Of a stretch of DNA of 34,114 nt, positions 9,316-17,532 are shown piece by piece. Source of the stretch: Bdellovibrionales bacterium (lineage in GTDB: Bacteria; Bdellovibrionota; Bacteriovoracia; Bacteriovoracales; Bacteriovoracaceae); the NCBI GenBank assembly GCA_030638415.1, contig DAOWEO010000130.1, forward strand, positions 1-34,114, in the 5' to 3' direction. Within the stretch, counting starts at the first letter, position 1; each line of letters starts with the position of its first letter. The translations under genes and the position numbers were made by a program. The notes beneath the pieces were generated by a model that saw nothing but the letters and a program-made list of their open reading frames with translations, searched no databases and was not told the origin of the DNA.

Positions 9316-11109
9316 TTGAAAAAGATTACCCATATTCTACGCTTTAGGCTCTTAAGACGCCTTTTTCACACTGAAATATCAGCAGAACGAACCTTCTTCA
9401 TCCTTACCTTAGTGGTTGGATTTATTGGCGGTGCAACAGCTTCTCTACTTAGATTAGTAATCGAACAAGGCAGTCATTATCTAGGAACCCATGCCACCTT
9501 TACTTGGCCCACCTTCACCTACGCTTTTTTTGCAGTGCTGATATCAGGATTTCTTACAACACGTTTTTTTCCTTCAACTGCAGGATCTGGTATTCCTGGA
9601 GTACGCATAGCCCTAGCAGTCTTTAACGGAAAAGTAGCCCTTAAAGATACTGTGGCAAAGGTAATTACCTCGATCTTAAGTCTCACTTCTGGCCTCTCTG
9701 CAGGACGGGAAGGACCAACTGTTGCGATCTCTGCTGGATTTGCTTCTGCCATAGGTACCTTTTTACACCTTAGCCGCAAAAGAATTAAAGGCCTAGTCGC
9801 TGTTGCAGGTGCAGGTGGACTAGCTGCTGCATTTAATACACCTATTGCAGGAGTGGTATTTACTCTAGAGGAGATCGTAGGAGACCTAAACACTAAGATG
9901 ATGGGTTCAATGATTATCTCATCAGTTGTTGCAGTAATTACAGCTTCATTTATCCAAGGTAACCAACCAACCTTTATTGTTCCAAGCTATATGTTTGGTG
10001 ATCCACGAGAGCTAATAATATATCTATTAATTGGAGTAATTGCAGGTGTTGCTGGAGTTGGCTGGGTTAAATCAGTACTAAAACTACGCTCACTAAATGC
10101 GAAAATTTTTAAAAACCACAAGCTCACTATTATCATGATCAGCTTTCTAGTGGTAATTGGACTCTCCTTTATAGACTACCGCTTGCTCGGTAGTGGCCAT
10201 GAAGTAATTAACGATACTCTGCTATCCCACATTACCGCGTGGAAAGTACTGCTACTTATCTTTACGCTAAAGTTTATTGCAACAACAATCACCTATGCCT
10301 CCGGTGTTAGTGGTGGATTATTTATGCCAACTCTTCTAATGGGTGCAACTCTTGGAGGACTCGTTGGTGCCTTAGGCATGACTATGTTTTCTGATCCCGT
10401 TGGCACAATTGGAGCCTATGCAATTATTGGAATGGGAGCTTACTTTGTAGCTGTTATCCGCACACCCTTTACAGCAATTATCATGGTCTTTGAAATGACC
10501 CGCGACTATAAAATAATTATTCCACTGATGATTGCAAATGCTGCAGCCTATGCAATAGCAACCAGGTTACATCGTGGTTCGATCTACGAAAGCCTATCAG
10601 AACAAGACGGCATCCACCTACCTAGTCGTGAAGATAATGAAGTACTAGAAACTTTACTCATTGAAGAAGCTATGGTTAAAAATCCATTTTGCCTAAATGC
10701 AAATCTAACCACACGTGAAGTTTTTCAAATGTTTAAAGGTGACATCAAATTTACCGGCTTTCCAGTGTTAAAAAATGGTAATCTCATTGGAATGGTTTCT
10801 CTAAGCGAGCTAGCAAAAGCACATGCAAAAGATCACGGAGAATCACTAATTGAAGATATTGCAACGACCAAAATTATCTCCATCTACCCGGACTGTTCTT
10901 TACTCGTAGCCTTTGACAAACTTAAGCGTCATCAAATTGGACGACTACCTGTCGTTAGTAGACTGAATGACAAACGTATCTTAGGAGTGATTACTGCAGA
11001 GGATATTGCCAGCCGTTTCGGTTACCATATAAAAGAAGAGAGCAAATCATATAAGATTGAAGATATTGATAATGAAGATATTCAAATCAACGTCAACCAT
11101 TCAGTCTAA
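9316..11109 (+). CDS. ClC-family chloride/proton antiporter with C-terminal CBS pair
   Basis: A membrane protein of 597 residues from the TTG at 9316, chosen because AGGA (9304-9307) stands eight bases before it. The frame is also open to a TTG at 9253 (618 residues), which has no visible ribosome site. The ClC signatures are present in order: GSGIPG near residue 90, GREGPT near 130 with the gating glutamate, and GGLFMP near 333. The EE pair in FTLEEIVGD, where the proton-path glutamate of E. coli ClcA sits, is kept, which favours a Cl-/H+ exchanger over a channel. About residues 448-580 form two CBS domains, which commonly bind adenine nucleotides and regulate transport. It stands alone, divergent from groES, and its stop is one base from the convergent polA stop. 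Confidence 0.93.
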   Translation: MKKITHILRFRLLRRLFHTEISAERTFFILTLVVGFIGGATASLLRLVIEQGSHYLGTHATFTWPTFTYAFFAVLISGFLTTRFFPSTAGSGIPGVRIALAVFNGKVALKDTVAKVITSILSLTSGLSAGREGPTVAISAGFASAIGTFLHLSRKRIKGLVAVAGAGGLAAAFNTPIAGVVFTLEEIVGDLNTKMMGSMIISSVVAVITASFIQGNQPTFIVPSYMFGDPRELIIYLLIGVIAGVAGVGWVKSVLKLRSLNAKIFKNHKLTIIMISFLVVIGLSFIDYRLLGSGHEVINDTLLSHITAWKVLLLIFTLKFIATTITYASGVSGGLFMPTLLMGATLGGLVGALGMTMFSDPVGTIGAYAIIGMGAYFVAVIRTPFTAIIMVFEMTRDYKIIIPLMIANAAAYAIATRLHRGSIYESLSEQDGIHLPSREDNEVLETLLIEEAMVKNPFCLNANLTTREVFQMFKGDIKFTGFPVLKNGNLIGMVSLSELAKAHAKDHGESLIEDIATTKIISIYPDCSLLVAFDKLKRHQIGRLPVVSRLNDKRILGVITAEDIASRFGYHIKEESKSYKIEDIDNEDIQINVNHSV

Positions 11110-11110
11110 A

Positions 11111-13768
11111 TTATTTTAGATCAAACCAATTAACTCCAAGTCCCATATCAACAGTCAAAGGAACCTTAAGCTCCACAACACTCTCCATCTCACTTTTGAC
11201 TAAAGTTCTCATCTGATCAATTTCACTGTCAGGTACTTCAAAAATTAGCTCATCATGAACCTGTAAAAGCATTTTTGAAGTTAACTTATATTCACTCATT
11301 TTTTTATCAATATTAATCATTGCCAATTTTATAATATCTGCAGCAGTTCCTTGAACAGGACTATTTATCGCCACTCGTTCTGCCATCGCCCGTACTGTAC
11401 GGTTACTAGAATGGATGTCTGAGATAAAACGTTTACGTCCATGCATCGTTTCAACAAAACCATTTTTATGAGCAAACTCTTTTAATGAATCAAGGTATCC
11501 TCTAATTTTTCCAAAGCGCTCAAAGTAAAACTGAATATACTCTTTTGCTTCTGCTCTTGAAATTCCCAAGCTTCCTGCCAACCCAAATGCCGACTGGCCA
11601 TACATTAGACCAAAGTTAACTGCCTTAGCCTTCGCTCTTTGTGCAGAGCTAACTTGATCTAGTGCAATACCTTCCACTTCAGCTGCAGTCTGAGCATGAA
11701 TATCTTTTCCACTATTAAAAGCGTCCATCATTACTTCATCTTCACTAAAATGAGCAAGTAACCTAAGTTCAACTTGGGAGTAATCAGCAGAAAGTAAAAT
11801 TGATCCAGGCTTAGCAACAAATCCTTTTCTGATTAGTTTTCCATTTGCTGAACGTACTGGAATATTTTGTAAATTTGGATTAGTTGAACTCAATCGTCCA
11901 GTTGCTGCAACATTTAAATTAAAATGAGAGTGAACTCGCTGATCTTTCCAAACAATTTCAGGAATTACATTTACGTAGGTAGATAAAAGTTTTTCAATCT
12001 CACGAAACTCTAGAATATGTGCTGGTACTTCGCTATGTTCTTTTAACTGCTCTAAAACATCTGAGTCTGTCGAAAAACCTGTCTTAGTCTTTTTAATCAC
12101 AGGAAGAGATAATTTTTCAAACAATAAAGTAGAAACTTGCTTAGGACTTTTTAAGTTAATCTCTTCACCAGTAATCTCAAAAATATTATTTTTAATTTTA
12201 GTAATTCTCTCATCAAAAATCTTTTTGATATCATTAAAAAACGGACTATTAATTAAAACTCCCGCTTGCTCAATTTTTGCCAAAATCATAAAGAGTGGAG
12301 CATCAAAATCATTATAAATACGATCTAACTCTTTTTCAGCTAAGCTATTTTGTACCTGCTCAAAAATATTTGGCATAGCACTCACACGCTCTCCCCAAAA
12401 CCTTTTAAGAGTAGCATCTTCAACCTCTCCAATTTTCTCACCACGTCCTAAGGAGAAAACATCTTCTTGTAGATAGTGAGGAACTAATGACTCAACAACA
12501 TTTTTTCCCGTAGAGTGGGCAATAAAATGTGCCTGACCAATAGAATAAGAGCTTGCCTTCATTTCTATATTATTTTCTAAAGCGTAAAGTAGGTCCCGCT
12601 GAATATCATAAGATATTATTTTATTTTTGGAATTAGACCAGATGTAACTAAAAATCTTATTTATAAAGTTTTGATCTTCACCTTTTATAATATAACTTTT
12701 TTCACCACCGATATGCAGTGCCAAAAAGTTGACTTCATAAGTTGAAGAGTAGTCTGCAACCATAAAAATATCACTAACCTTATCAACTTCTACACAAAGT
12801 GCACTCCAGCCCCCCTCATCTAATAAATCAAAGACAAACTTATCAAAATAAGACTCTCGCATAATTTCAACGGAAGCTGCTTCATCCTGCGCTTCAGCCA
12901 TCGATTCATCTTCACGCATTTTCTCAATTTTGCTAACAAAACTTTTTAGACCTAGCTCACGTAAAAAAATAAGTAATTTTTCATCTGGAGCAAATTGATA
13001 CTCAGTCTCTTGCGCGTTAAGTGGTAATTCTAAATCTTCCACAATTGCAACAAGCTTTGCCGATAGTTGTGCATCTTCTACATGTTCAAAAAAAGCATTT
13101 TTGACTCTCTTATTTGTAAATTCATCACGATGTTCAATACAGTTTTTTAATGTTTGGTATTGTCCTAAGAGCTTTGCTGCTCCCTTCGCTCCAATGCCCT
13201 TCATACCTGGAATATTATCTGAAGCATCTCCCACCATAGAGAGATAATCTAACATTTGTTCTGGATAGACTCCCATCTTAGTAAATACTTCATCACGTCC
13301 ATAGGTCTTCCCCTTTTGGGTATCAACCATCTTTATATTGCCTCCCACAAATTGCATGAGGTCCTTATCTCCAGATATGATATCAATTTCATCAAATTGA
13401 TCTTTCCACTGAACAGCAATGGACCCAATCACATCATCAGCTTCATAATTTTTCATGGCAATATTTGGTAGTTTCAAATGCTCCATAAGTTGCTCAATCA
13501 ATGCAAACTGAGGTATCAGGTCATCTGGTGGTGCTCCACGATTAGCCTTGTATTCTTTATATAATTCATTACGAAATGACCCTCCACGCAGATCTCGGGC
13601 CAAAACCACATGAGTAGGACGGTACTCAGAAAGTAATTTTAACAGCATAGATAAAACACCATGTACCGCATTTACCGGTGTGCCATCTGGAGCACTCAGT
13701 GGTCTAACTGCAAAAAATGCTCGAAAAATGAAAGAACTTATATCTACAACTGCTATCTTAGTTTTCAT
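11111..13768 (-). CDS. polA: DNA polymerase I with degenerate 3'-5' exonuclease site
   Basis: An 885-residue polymerase for gap filling and primer removal. The N-terminal 5' nuclease (about 1-290) keeps its acidic residues (YEADDVIGSI, SGDKDLMQF, GDASDNIPG). The polymerase domain (about 510-885) has motif A DYSQVELR near 661, motif B RAKAVNFGLMYG near 712 and the motif C region VHDELIF near 840. The middle proofreading-type domain is recognisable but has lost key residues. By eye-alignment, E. coli D355 corresponds to C325 (E357 is kept as E327), the KYD block is kept as SYD, Y497 becomes Phe and D501 becomes Arg near residue 460. Proofreading is therefore probably absent, as in several other bacterial Pol I enzymes. 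AGAGG precedes the ATG. It lies downstream of the 13769-14051 intergenic element. Confidence 0.97.
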   Translation of the reverse strand: MKTKIAVVDISSFIFRAFFAVRPLSAPDGTPVNAVHGVLSMLLKLLSEYRPTHVVLARDLRGGSFRNELYKEYKANRGAPPDDLIPQFALIEQLMEHLKLPNIAMKNYEADDVIGSIAVQWKDQFDEIDIISGDKDLMQFVGGNIKMVDTQKGKTYGRDEVFTKMGVYPEQMLDYLSMVGDASDNIPGMKGIGAKGAAKLLGQYQTLKNCIEHRDEFTNKRVKNAFFEHVEDAQLSAKLVAIVEDLELPLNAQETEYQFAPDEKLLIFLRELGLKSFVSKIEKMREDESMAEAQDEAASVEIMRESYFDKFVFDLLDEGGWSALCVEVDKVSDIFMVADYSSTYEVNFLALHIGGEKSYIIKGEDQNFINKIFSYIWSNSKNKIISYDIQRDLLYALENNIEMKASSYSIGQAHFIAHSTGKNVVESLVPHYLQEDVFSLGRGEKIGEVEDATLKRFWGERVSAMPNIFEQVQNSLAEKELDRIYNDFDAPLFMILAKIEQAGVLINSPFFNDIKKIFDERITKIKNNIFEITGEEINLKSPKQVSTLLFEKLSLPVIKKTKTGFSTDSDVLEQLKEHSEVPAHILEFREIEKLLSTYVNVIPEIVWKDQRVHSHFNLNVAATGRLSSTNPNLQNIPVRSANGKLIRKGFVAKPGSILLSADYSQVELRLLAHFSEDEVMMDAFNSGKDIHAQTAAEVEGIALDQVSSAQRAKAKAVNFGLMYGQSAFGLAGSLGISRAEAKEYIQFYFERFGKIRGYLDSLKEFAHKNGFVETMHGRKRFISDIHSSNRTVRAMAERVAINSPVQGTAADIIKLAMINIDKKMSEYKLTSKMLLQVHDELIFEVPDSEIDQMRTLVKSEMESVVELKVPLTVDMGLGVNWFDLK

Positions 13769-13896
13769 ATGTGCCTCTTGAAATTTTCAGCTGATTAAAC
13801 AGGCAGTAGAGTTAAATGACAAATAGAATTTAATAAATATTATCTATTTATAGTGTAAAAAATACTATTTCCTAAAAAATAATTGAATATTCGTTG

Positions 13897-13909
13897 CAGT
13901 AGACTACTG
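13897..13909. promoter_or_regulatory. Short palindrome upstream of polA
   Basis: CAGTAG-A-CTACTG is a perfect 6-bp inverted repeat with a one-base centre, about 130 bases before the polA start. It could be a protein-binding site. It does not resemble the LexA box TTAC-N3-GTAA described for Bdellovibrio. Confidence 0.3.
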
Positions 13910-13955
13910 TTAGGCAATATTAAAGTTTAAATATTTACCAGTCACCAGTGGAGCA

Positions 13956-14030
13956 GAAGACGTTTTATTCATGGCCATAACACTCATAAAACGAGTCTTA
14001 GCACCATCCCATAAAAGGGAAAACGTCTTC
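13956..14030 (-). ncRNA. Structured intergenic element, candidate small RNA or leader
   Basis: A perfect 11-bp inverted repeat (13956-13966 with 14020-14030, GAAGACGTTTT) encloses 53 bases. On the minus strand the interior can form two short hairpins (UCCC/GGGA and ACUC/GAGU) and a GGCC-centred palindrome, giving a branched fold of 75 nt. The left arm can also pair with 13987-13999, so two exclusive folds are possible. It lies after the RDD gene stop and before polA, so it could be a 3' element, a small RNA, or a polA leader. It has no T-tract. A stop-free frame of about 39 codons also runs through it on the minus strand, ending TAA near 13914, with no convincing ribosome site. Confidence 0.4.
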
Positions 14031-14051
14031 TAACTTCCTCTTCTAAAAATT

Positions 14052-14546
14052 TTAGCTTATTTTTTTACTTGAATCGAACCATCCAGACTGCTTTTTAGCA
14101 TCTAGATTATCATGGATATTTGCCATAACTGTTGTATCTGCAAGAACATCCCCCATGCGCTTACCAGAATCAAGACGCCATAAGAAATAGATTTCTACTG
14201 CAACAAGTGGCACACCAATAAGCATGGCCAGTATAACCCCCCACAAAGGAATAATCGCCAGAACTAATGGTATGAGCAGGGGAAGATTACGTACCACGGA
14301 CTGTTTTAATGTACATGGAGATCCATCTTCTAAGGATACAACTTTGAATCCTATAAAACTTTTCCCCACCGATTGCCCACCTTTTAAAGCGTCAGACCAT
14401 CCTAGATAGATAATTGATAAAATAATCCCAATTGGATAAAAAGCAAAAGAGAGGATTAATACTAGAAATATATCAATAAACTTTGCTAGCAATCTAGACA
14501 AGAGAGCTACTCTAAAAGTTGATTTTCTAATAAATTTCCGTACCAT
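14052..14546 (-). CDS. RDD-family membrane protein
   Basis: A 164-residue integral membrane protein. It has the RDD pattern: Arg and Asp in the first helix (RLLAKFIDIFLV), a second helix (FAFYPIGIILSIIYLGWSD), the GQSVGKSFIGFKVV segment, a third hydrophobic stretch and a final conserved region with GKRMGDVLADTTV. RDD proteins have been linked to ion exchange or accessory envelope roles, but the function here is not known. AGGAG stands four bases before the ATG. It is divergent from trxA and about 280 bases upstream of polA on the same strand. Confidence 0.85.
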   Translation of the reverse strand: MVRKFIRKSTFRVALLSRLLAKFIDIFLVLILSFAFYPIGIILSIIYLGWSDALKGGQSVGKSFIGFKVVSLEDGSPCTLKQSVVRNLPLLIPLVLAIIPLWGVILAMLIGVPLVAVEIYFLWRLDSGKRMGDVLADTTVMANIHDNLDAKKQSGWFDSSKKIS

Positions 14547-14705
14547 ACAGCTCCTGAATTCGGGACTCTTTCCAATTTAGTGTATCATAATGTGAACAAG
14601 AAGAGTTTACATTGTGCCCAATAAAAAAGAAAAACTTGTCTAATACCATCCTATCGGATAAAAATGGCTTAACTAAATTAAAAAAATTATTTTTAAGGAG
14701 TTTAT

Positions 14706-15029
14706 ATGTCTAGTTTAAACCAAACAAATACAGCTGATTTTGAAACAGACGTACTCAACGCAACTGTTCCAGTTATTGTTGATTTTTGGGCAGAGTGGTG
14801 TGGACCTTGTCGCGCACTTGGACCTCTTCTAGAAGAGATTGCAGCAGAAGTTGGTGAAAAGGCAAAAATTGTAAAGGTAAACGTTGATGAAAATGGGGAC
14901 CTGGCCAATAAATATGGAATTCGTGGAATTCCAACAATGATCTTCTTTAAGGATGGTCAAGCAGCAAAAACACTTGTTGGGCTTCAGCCAAAACAAGAAA
15001 TTCTAAAGTCAATTGAAGAATTAGCCTAG
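14706..15029 (+). CDS. trxA: Thioredoxin
   Basis: A 107-residue cytoplasmic thioredoxin of the standard length, with the active site W31-C32-G33-P34-C35, the buried aspartate D26 (VDFWAEW), and the cis-proline block RGIPTMIFF near residue 73. It reduces protein disulfides with electrons from thioredoxin reductase, which is not in the window. TAAGGAG lies at ideal distance before the ATG. A strong hairpin follows the stop at 15044-15070. Confidence 0.98.
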   Translation: MSSLNQTNTADFETDVLNATVPVIVDFWAEWCGPCRALGPLLEEIAAEVGEKAKIVKVNVDENGDLANKYGIRGIPTMIFFKDGQAAKTLVGLQPKQEILKSIEELA

Positions 15030-15043
15030 TAGCTAAGGACAAA

Positions 15044-15070
15044 TAGAGGGAAAATTAATTTTTCCCTCTA
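15044..15070 (+). terminator. Strong hairpin between trxA and gmhA
   Basis: A perfect 11-bp inverted repeat (15044-15054 with 15060-15070, TAGAGGGAAAA) with a five-base loop. The T-run lies inside the stem and not after it, so termination may be partial. It ends 11 bases before the gmhA ATG, where a ribosome site would normally be. Confidence 0.6.
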
Positions 15071-15081
15071 ATATATTCTCA

Positions 15082-15663
15082 ATGAAAACATTTATCACCT
15101 CTGCACTTTCCTCCGCTCAAAAAACCCTGCAAAATTTCTTACAGGACTCTACTAATATTGACTCTATTGCCCAAGCAATAAGTTACTCTGTTGAAACTTA
15201 TAAAGCCGGTGGAAAGCTAATCACCTGCGGAAATGGTGGGTCACTCTGTGATGCTGCACACTGTGCCGAAGAGCTCACAGGTCGCTTCCATAAGGATCGT
15301 CCCGCCCTTGCAGCAATAACTATTAATGATGCTGGACACATTACTTGTGTTGCCAATGATTATGGTTACGAGTTTATTTTTTCTAGACAAATTGAAGCAC
15401 TTGGAAAAAAAGAAGATCTACTTATTGCAATCTCCACAAGTGGAAACTCTGCAAACGTCATTAATGCTGTAAAAAGTGCTAATGAACGTGGAATAAAATC
15501 TGTTGGTTTGCTAGGTAAAAGTGGTGGACAACTAAAAGATCTTGTCACACTACCTATCATCGTTAAATCTGAACAAACTGAAAGAATCCAAGAGGTTCAT
15601 ATCAAAATTATCCATATTCTAATTGAAGGAATTGAGCGTGAGCTCTACCCTGAACTCTACTAA
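15082..15663 (+). CDS. gmhA: Sedoheptulose 7-phosphate isomerase
   Basis: A 193-residue enzyme, one longer than E. coli GmhA and colinear with it. It converts sedoheptulose 7-phosphate to D-glycero-D-manno-heptose 7-phosphate, the first step of the ADP-heptose pathway for LPS core. The SIS-domain phosphate site CGNGGSLCDAAH (about residues 50-61), AEELTGRF, ISTSGNSANV near 116 and the final QEVHIKIIHILIEG block with catalytic Glu and His are all present. No Shine-Dalgarno sequence is visible before the ATG; instead a strong hairpin ends 11 bases upstream. Later pathway genes are not adjacent. A GHMP kinase at 22.3 kb is only a distant candidate for the heptose kinase step. Confidence 0.96.
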   Translation: MKTFITSALSSAQKTLQNFLQDSTNIDSIAQAISYSVETYKAGGKLITCGNGGSLCDAAHCAEELTGRFHKDRPALAAITINDAGHITCVANDYGYEFIFSRQIEALGKKEDLLIAISTSGNSANVINAVKSANERGIKSVGLLGKSGGQLKDLVTLPIIVKSEQTERIQEVHIKIIHILIEGIERELYPELY

Positions 15664-15784
15664 TTTCCTGCCTTAATTTCAGTACTTATCGGCAAAATAT
15701 GCCAATTTTAAGAAAGTTAGCTCCTGACGCAGAGTTGAATTAAAATAATAAGTATTAGTTTTTAAAACAAGGAGAAGTAAGTCC

Positions 15785-16447
15785 ATGGAAGGAACAACTA
15801 CGTTTTCAGCTTTCAATAGTTTAATCAGTTTTATGCAAAGTGGTGGAGTTTTTATGTGGGTTATCCTGCTTATCTGGGCCATCGGAATTGCAATCGCATT
15901 GGAAAGGTTTTCCAAGTATAGTTTTAAATATAGTGTCGATGGAGCATCATTTATGAATGAACTTCAGCGCTATATATTATCAAACGATATTCAAGGTGCA
16001 ATTCGTGCGTGTTCAGGAACTGTCGCTCTCTTACCAAAGGTTTTAAAAAGTGGGCTTAAGCGCGCTAACCAAGATAGTGAGAAAATTCAAAATGCAATCG
16101 ACGCAACAGCTTTAGAAGTTATTCCAAAAGTGGAAAACCGACTAAGCTTTTTGCAGTTAATAGCAAATATCTCCACCCTATTTGGTCTGCTTGGTACGAT
16201 TCAAGGTCTAATCGGTGCATTTGCTGCCGTCGCTGCTGCCGACCCAACTCAAAAAGCAGAACTACTGGCCGCAGGAATTTCCAAAGCAATGAATACTACC
16301 TTTCTAGGTTTGCTCGCTGCAATCTCTATTATGGTTCTTCACTCTCTGTTATCAAATAAGGCAAATAAGATTATTAATGAAATTGATGAATTTTCAATTA
16401 AGTTACTTGATCTACTTGGAACTAAAAAAGAAAACGATACTAACTAG
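15785..16447 (+). CDS. ExbB/TolQ/MotA-family proton channel subunit
   Basis: A 220-residue inner-membrane protein with three hydrophobic segments (about residues 20-40, 115-140 and 160-185) and the MotA/TolQ/ExbB core (LQLIANISTLFGLLGTIQGLIGAF). Family members form the pentameric stator around two ExbD/TolR helices and convert proton flow into motion. AAGGAG precedes the ATG. Two ExbD/TolR-like genes follow at gaps of 16 and 14 bases, giving one channel gene with two different partner genes, as in the Myxococcus AglRQS gliding motor. No tolA, tonB, tolB or pal lies nearby, so a role in standard Tol-Pal or TonB energising is not supported by context. Confidence 0.88.
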   Translation: MEGTTTFSAFNSLISFMQSGGVFMWVILLIWAIGIAIALERFSKYSFKYSVDGASFMNELQRYILSNDIQGAIRACSGTVALLPKVLKSGLKRANQDSEKIQNAIDATALEVIPKVENRLSFLQLIANISTLFGLLGTIQGLIGAFAAVAAADPTQKAELLAAGISKAMNTTFLGLLAAISIMVLHSLLSNKANKIINEIDEFSIKLLDLLGTKKENDTN

Positions 16448-16463
16448 AAATTGGGGATAGAAC

Positions 16464-16997
16464 GTGTATAGAGTACCAAGTCGAAGAAGAAATGATGTAG
16501 AGCCGGAGAGACTTAATCTTATTCCGATTCTAGATGCTGTATTCATATTTATCTTTTTTCTATTGATGTCAGCAAACTTTGTAAAGGTATATGAAATTAA
16601 TAGTAATATCCCTATCCTTTCAAATGTACCAGTACCTAAGGTTATTAAAAAACCTCTCAATCTAACATTAGAGATTTTTAATAACCGGATTGATGTTTTA
16701 ACAGGTATTCCCTCTCGCAAGGCTAAAAGCATATCTAAAGATGGTAGTGGTGAATATGACCTTGAAAGACTACATAATTATCTGATCACTTTAAAAGGCC
16801 GTTACTTATATGAAAGAACTGTTATTTTAGAGCCTAAAGTAGATTTAGATTATGAAAAAATAATTGGGGTTATGGATGCTATCAGAATGTTTAGAACTAC
16901 AGACCAAGGATTTTACTATAAAGATAAGAAGACTGGTGCTGATGTAAGAGTTGAAAATCTTTTTGATGATATTGTATTTGGTAACATAAAAAGCTAG
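16464..16997 (+). CDS. ExbD/TolR-family protein, first copy
   Basis: A 177-residue protein starting at GTG 16464, with GGGGA upstream. It has the ExbD plan: a short basic cytoplasmic tail, one membrane helix (about residues 20-40) and a periplasmic domain. The helix begins NLIPILDAVFIFIFFLL, with the Asp near residue 24 where ExbD/TolR carry the proton-binding aspartate. The periplasmic part is longer than in E. coli ExbD (141 residues). It lies between the channel gene and a second ExbD-like gene, so the two probably form a heteromeric pair within one stator. Confidence 0.85.
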   Translation: MYRVPSRRRNDVEPERLNLIPILDAVFIFIFFLLMSANFVKVYEINSNIPILSNVPVPKVIKKPLNLTLEIFNNRIDVLTGIPSRKAKSISKDGSGEYDLERLHNYLITLKGRYLYERTVILEPKVDLDYEKIIGVMDAIRMFRTTDQGFYYKDKKTGADVRVENLFDDIVFGNIKS

Positions 16998-17011
16998 GAG
17001 CTCGATAGAAT

Positions 17012-17527
17012 ATGAGAACTCTAAGATCAATTAGAAATAGAGGAAAACGCACTAAATTAAAGCCATTGGACTTGGATATTACGTCTCTTTTAGACATCCT
17101 AGTCATCATGCTTGTGTTTCTTTTAAAAAGTTATAACTCCTCTGGAGTTACATTTAATATTCCAAAAGACATCTCTCTCCCCCAGTCTGCTTCACAGACG
17201 ATAAATACAATGGGAGTAAACGTTCAAATTTCTCCAACTACGATATGGGTTGATAGTAAGGTAGTACTGGATACGAAAGAATCTACCCCTAAAAGCTATG
17301 ACCGAGGAGGAAAGAGAATTCTTCCTTTATACGATGAACTAGTTGCAAAAAGAAAAATGATTCAAGAAGTAGAAAAGGCCAGTCCTCAGGCAAAGAAGTT
17401 CTCTGGAATTGCAAACCTACTAGTAGATAAAAGCCTCAAGTATAGCTACCTCAAAAAGGTACTTTACACCATAGCTGAAGCGGGTTATAGCAAGTACAAG
17501 TTTGTTGTACTTGGAGAAAACCTGTAA
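17012..17527 (+). CDS. ExbD/TolR-family protein, second copy
   Basis: A 171-residue protein with the same plan as the previous one: basic N-terminus, one membrane helix with LDITSLLDILVIMLVFLL (proton-binding Asp candidate near residue 28), then a periplasmic domain. It is clearly diverged from its neighbour, and the periplasmic parts show little obvious similarity, so the two are unlikely to be interchangeable. GGAG precedes the ATG. It is followed after five bases by tsaD, tying the motor genes to translation genes in one transcript. Confidence 0.85.
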   Translation: MRTLRSIRNRGKRTKLKPLDLDITSLLDILVIMLVFLLKSYNSSGVTFNIPKDISLPQSASQTINTMGVNVQISPTTIWVDSKVVLDTKESTPKSYDRGGKRILPLYDELVAKRKMIQEVEKASPQAKKFSGIANLLVDKSLKYSYLKKVLYTIAEAGYSKYKFVVLGENL

Positions 17528-17532
17528 ATAAA

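Noticed and set aside
9519-9893. Minus-strand frame opposite the ClC gene
   Set aside because: It is antisense to the conserved ClC motifs, with low-complexity Ala/Pro composition and no ribosome site.
13956-14030. Integron attC site
   Set aside because: The inverted repeat lacks GTTRRRY and RYYYAAC core sites at its ends and no cassette structure is seen.
13769-14051. tmRNA, 6S RNA or tRNA in the polA-upstream gap
   Set aside because: No T-loop sequence, no CCA-type acceptor, and no tag reading frame; smpB nearby does not require ssrA here.
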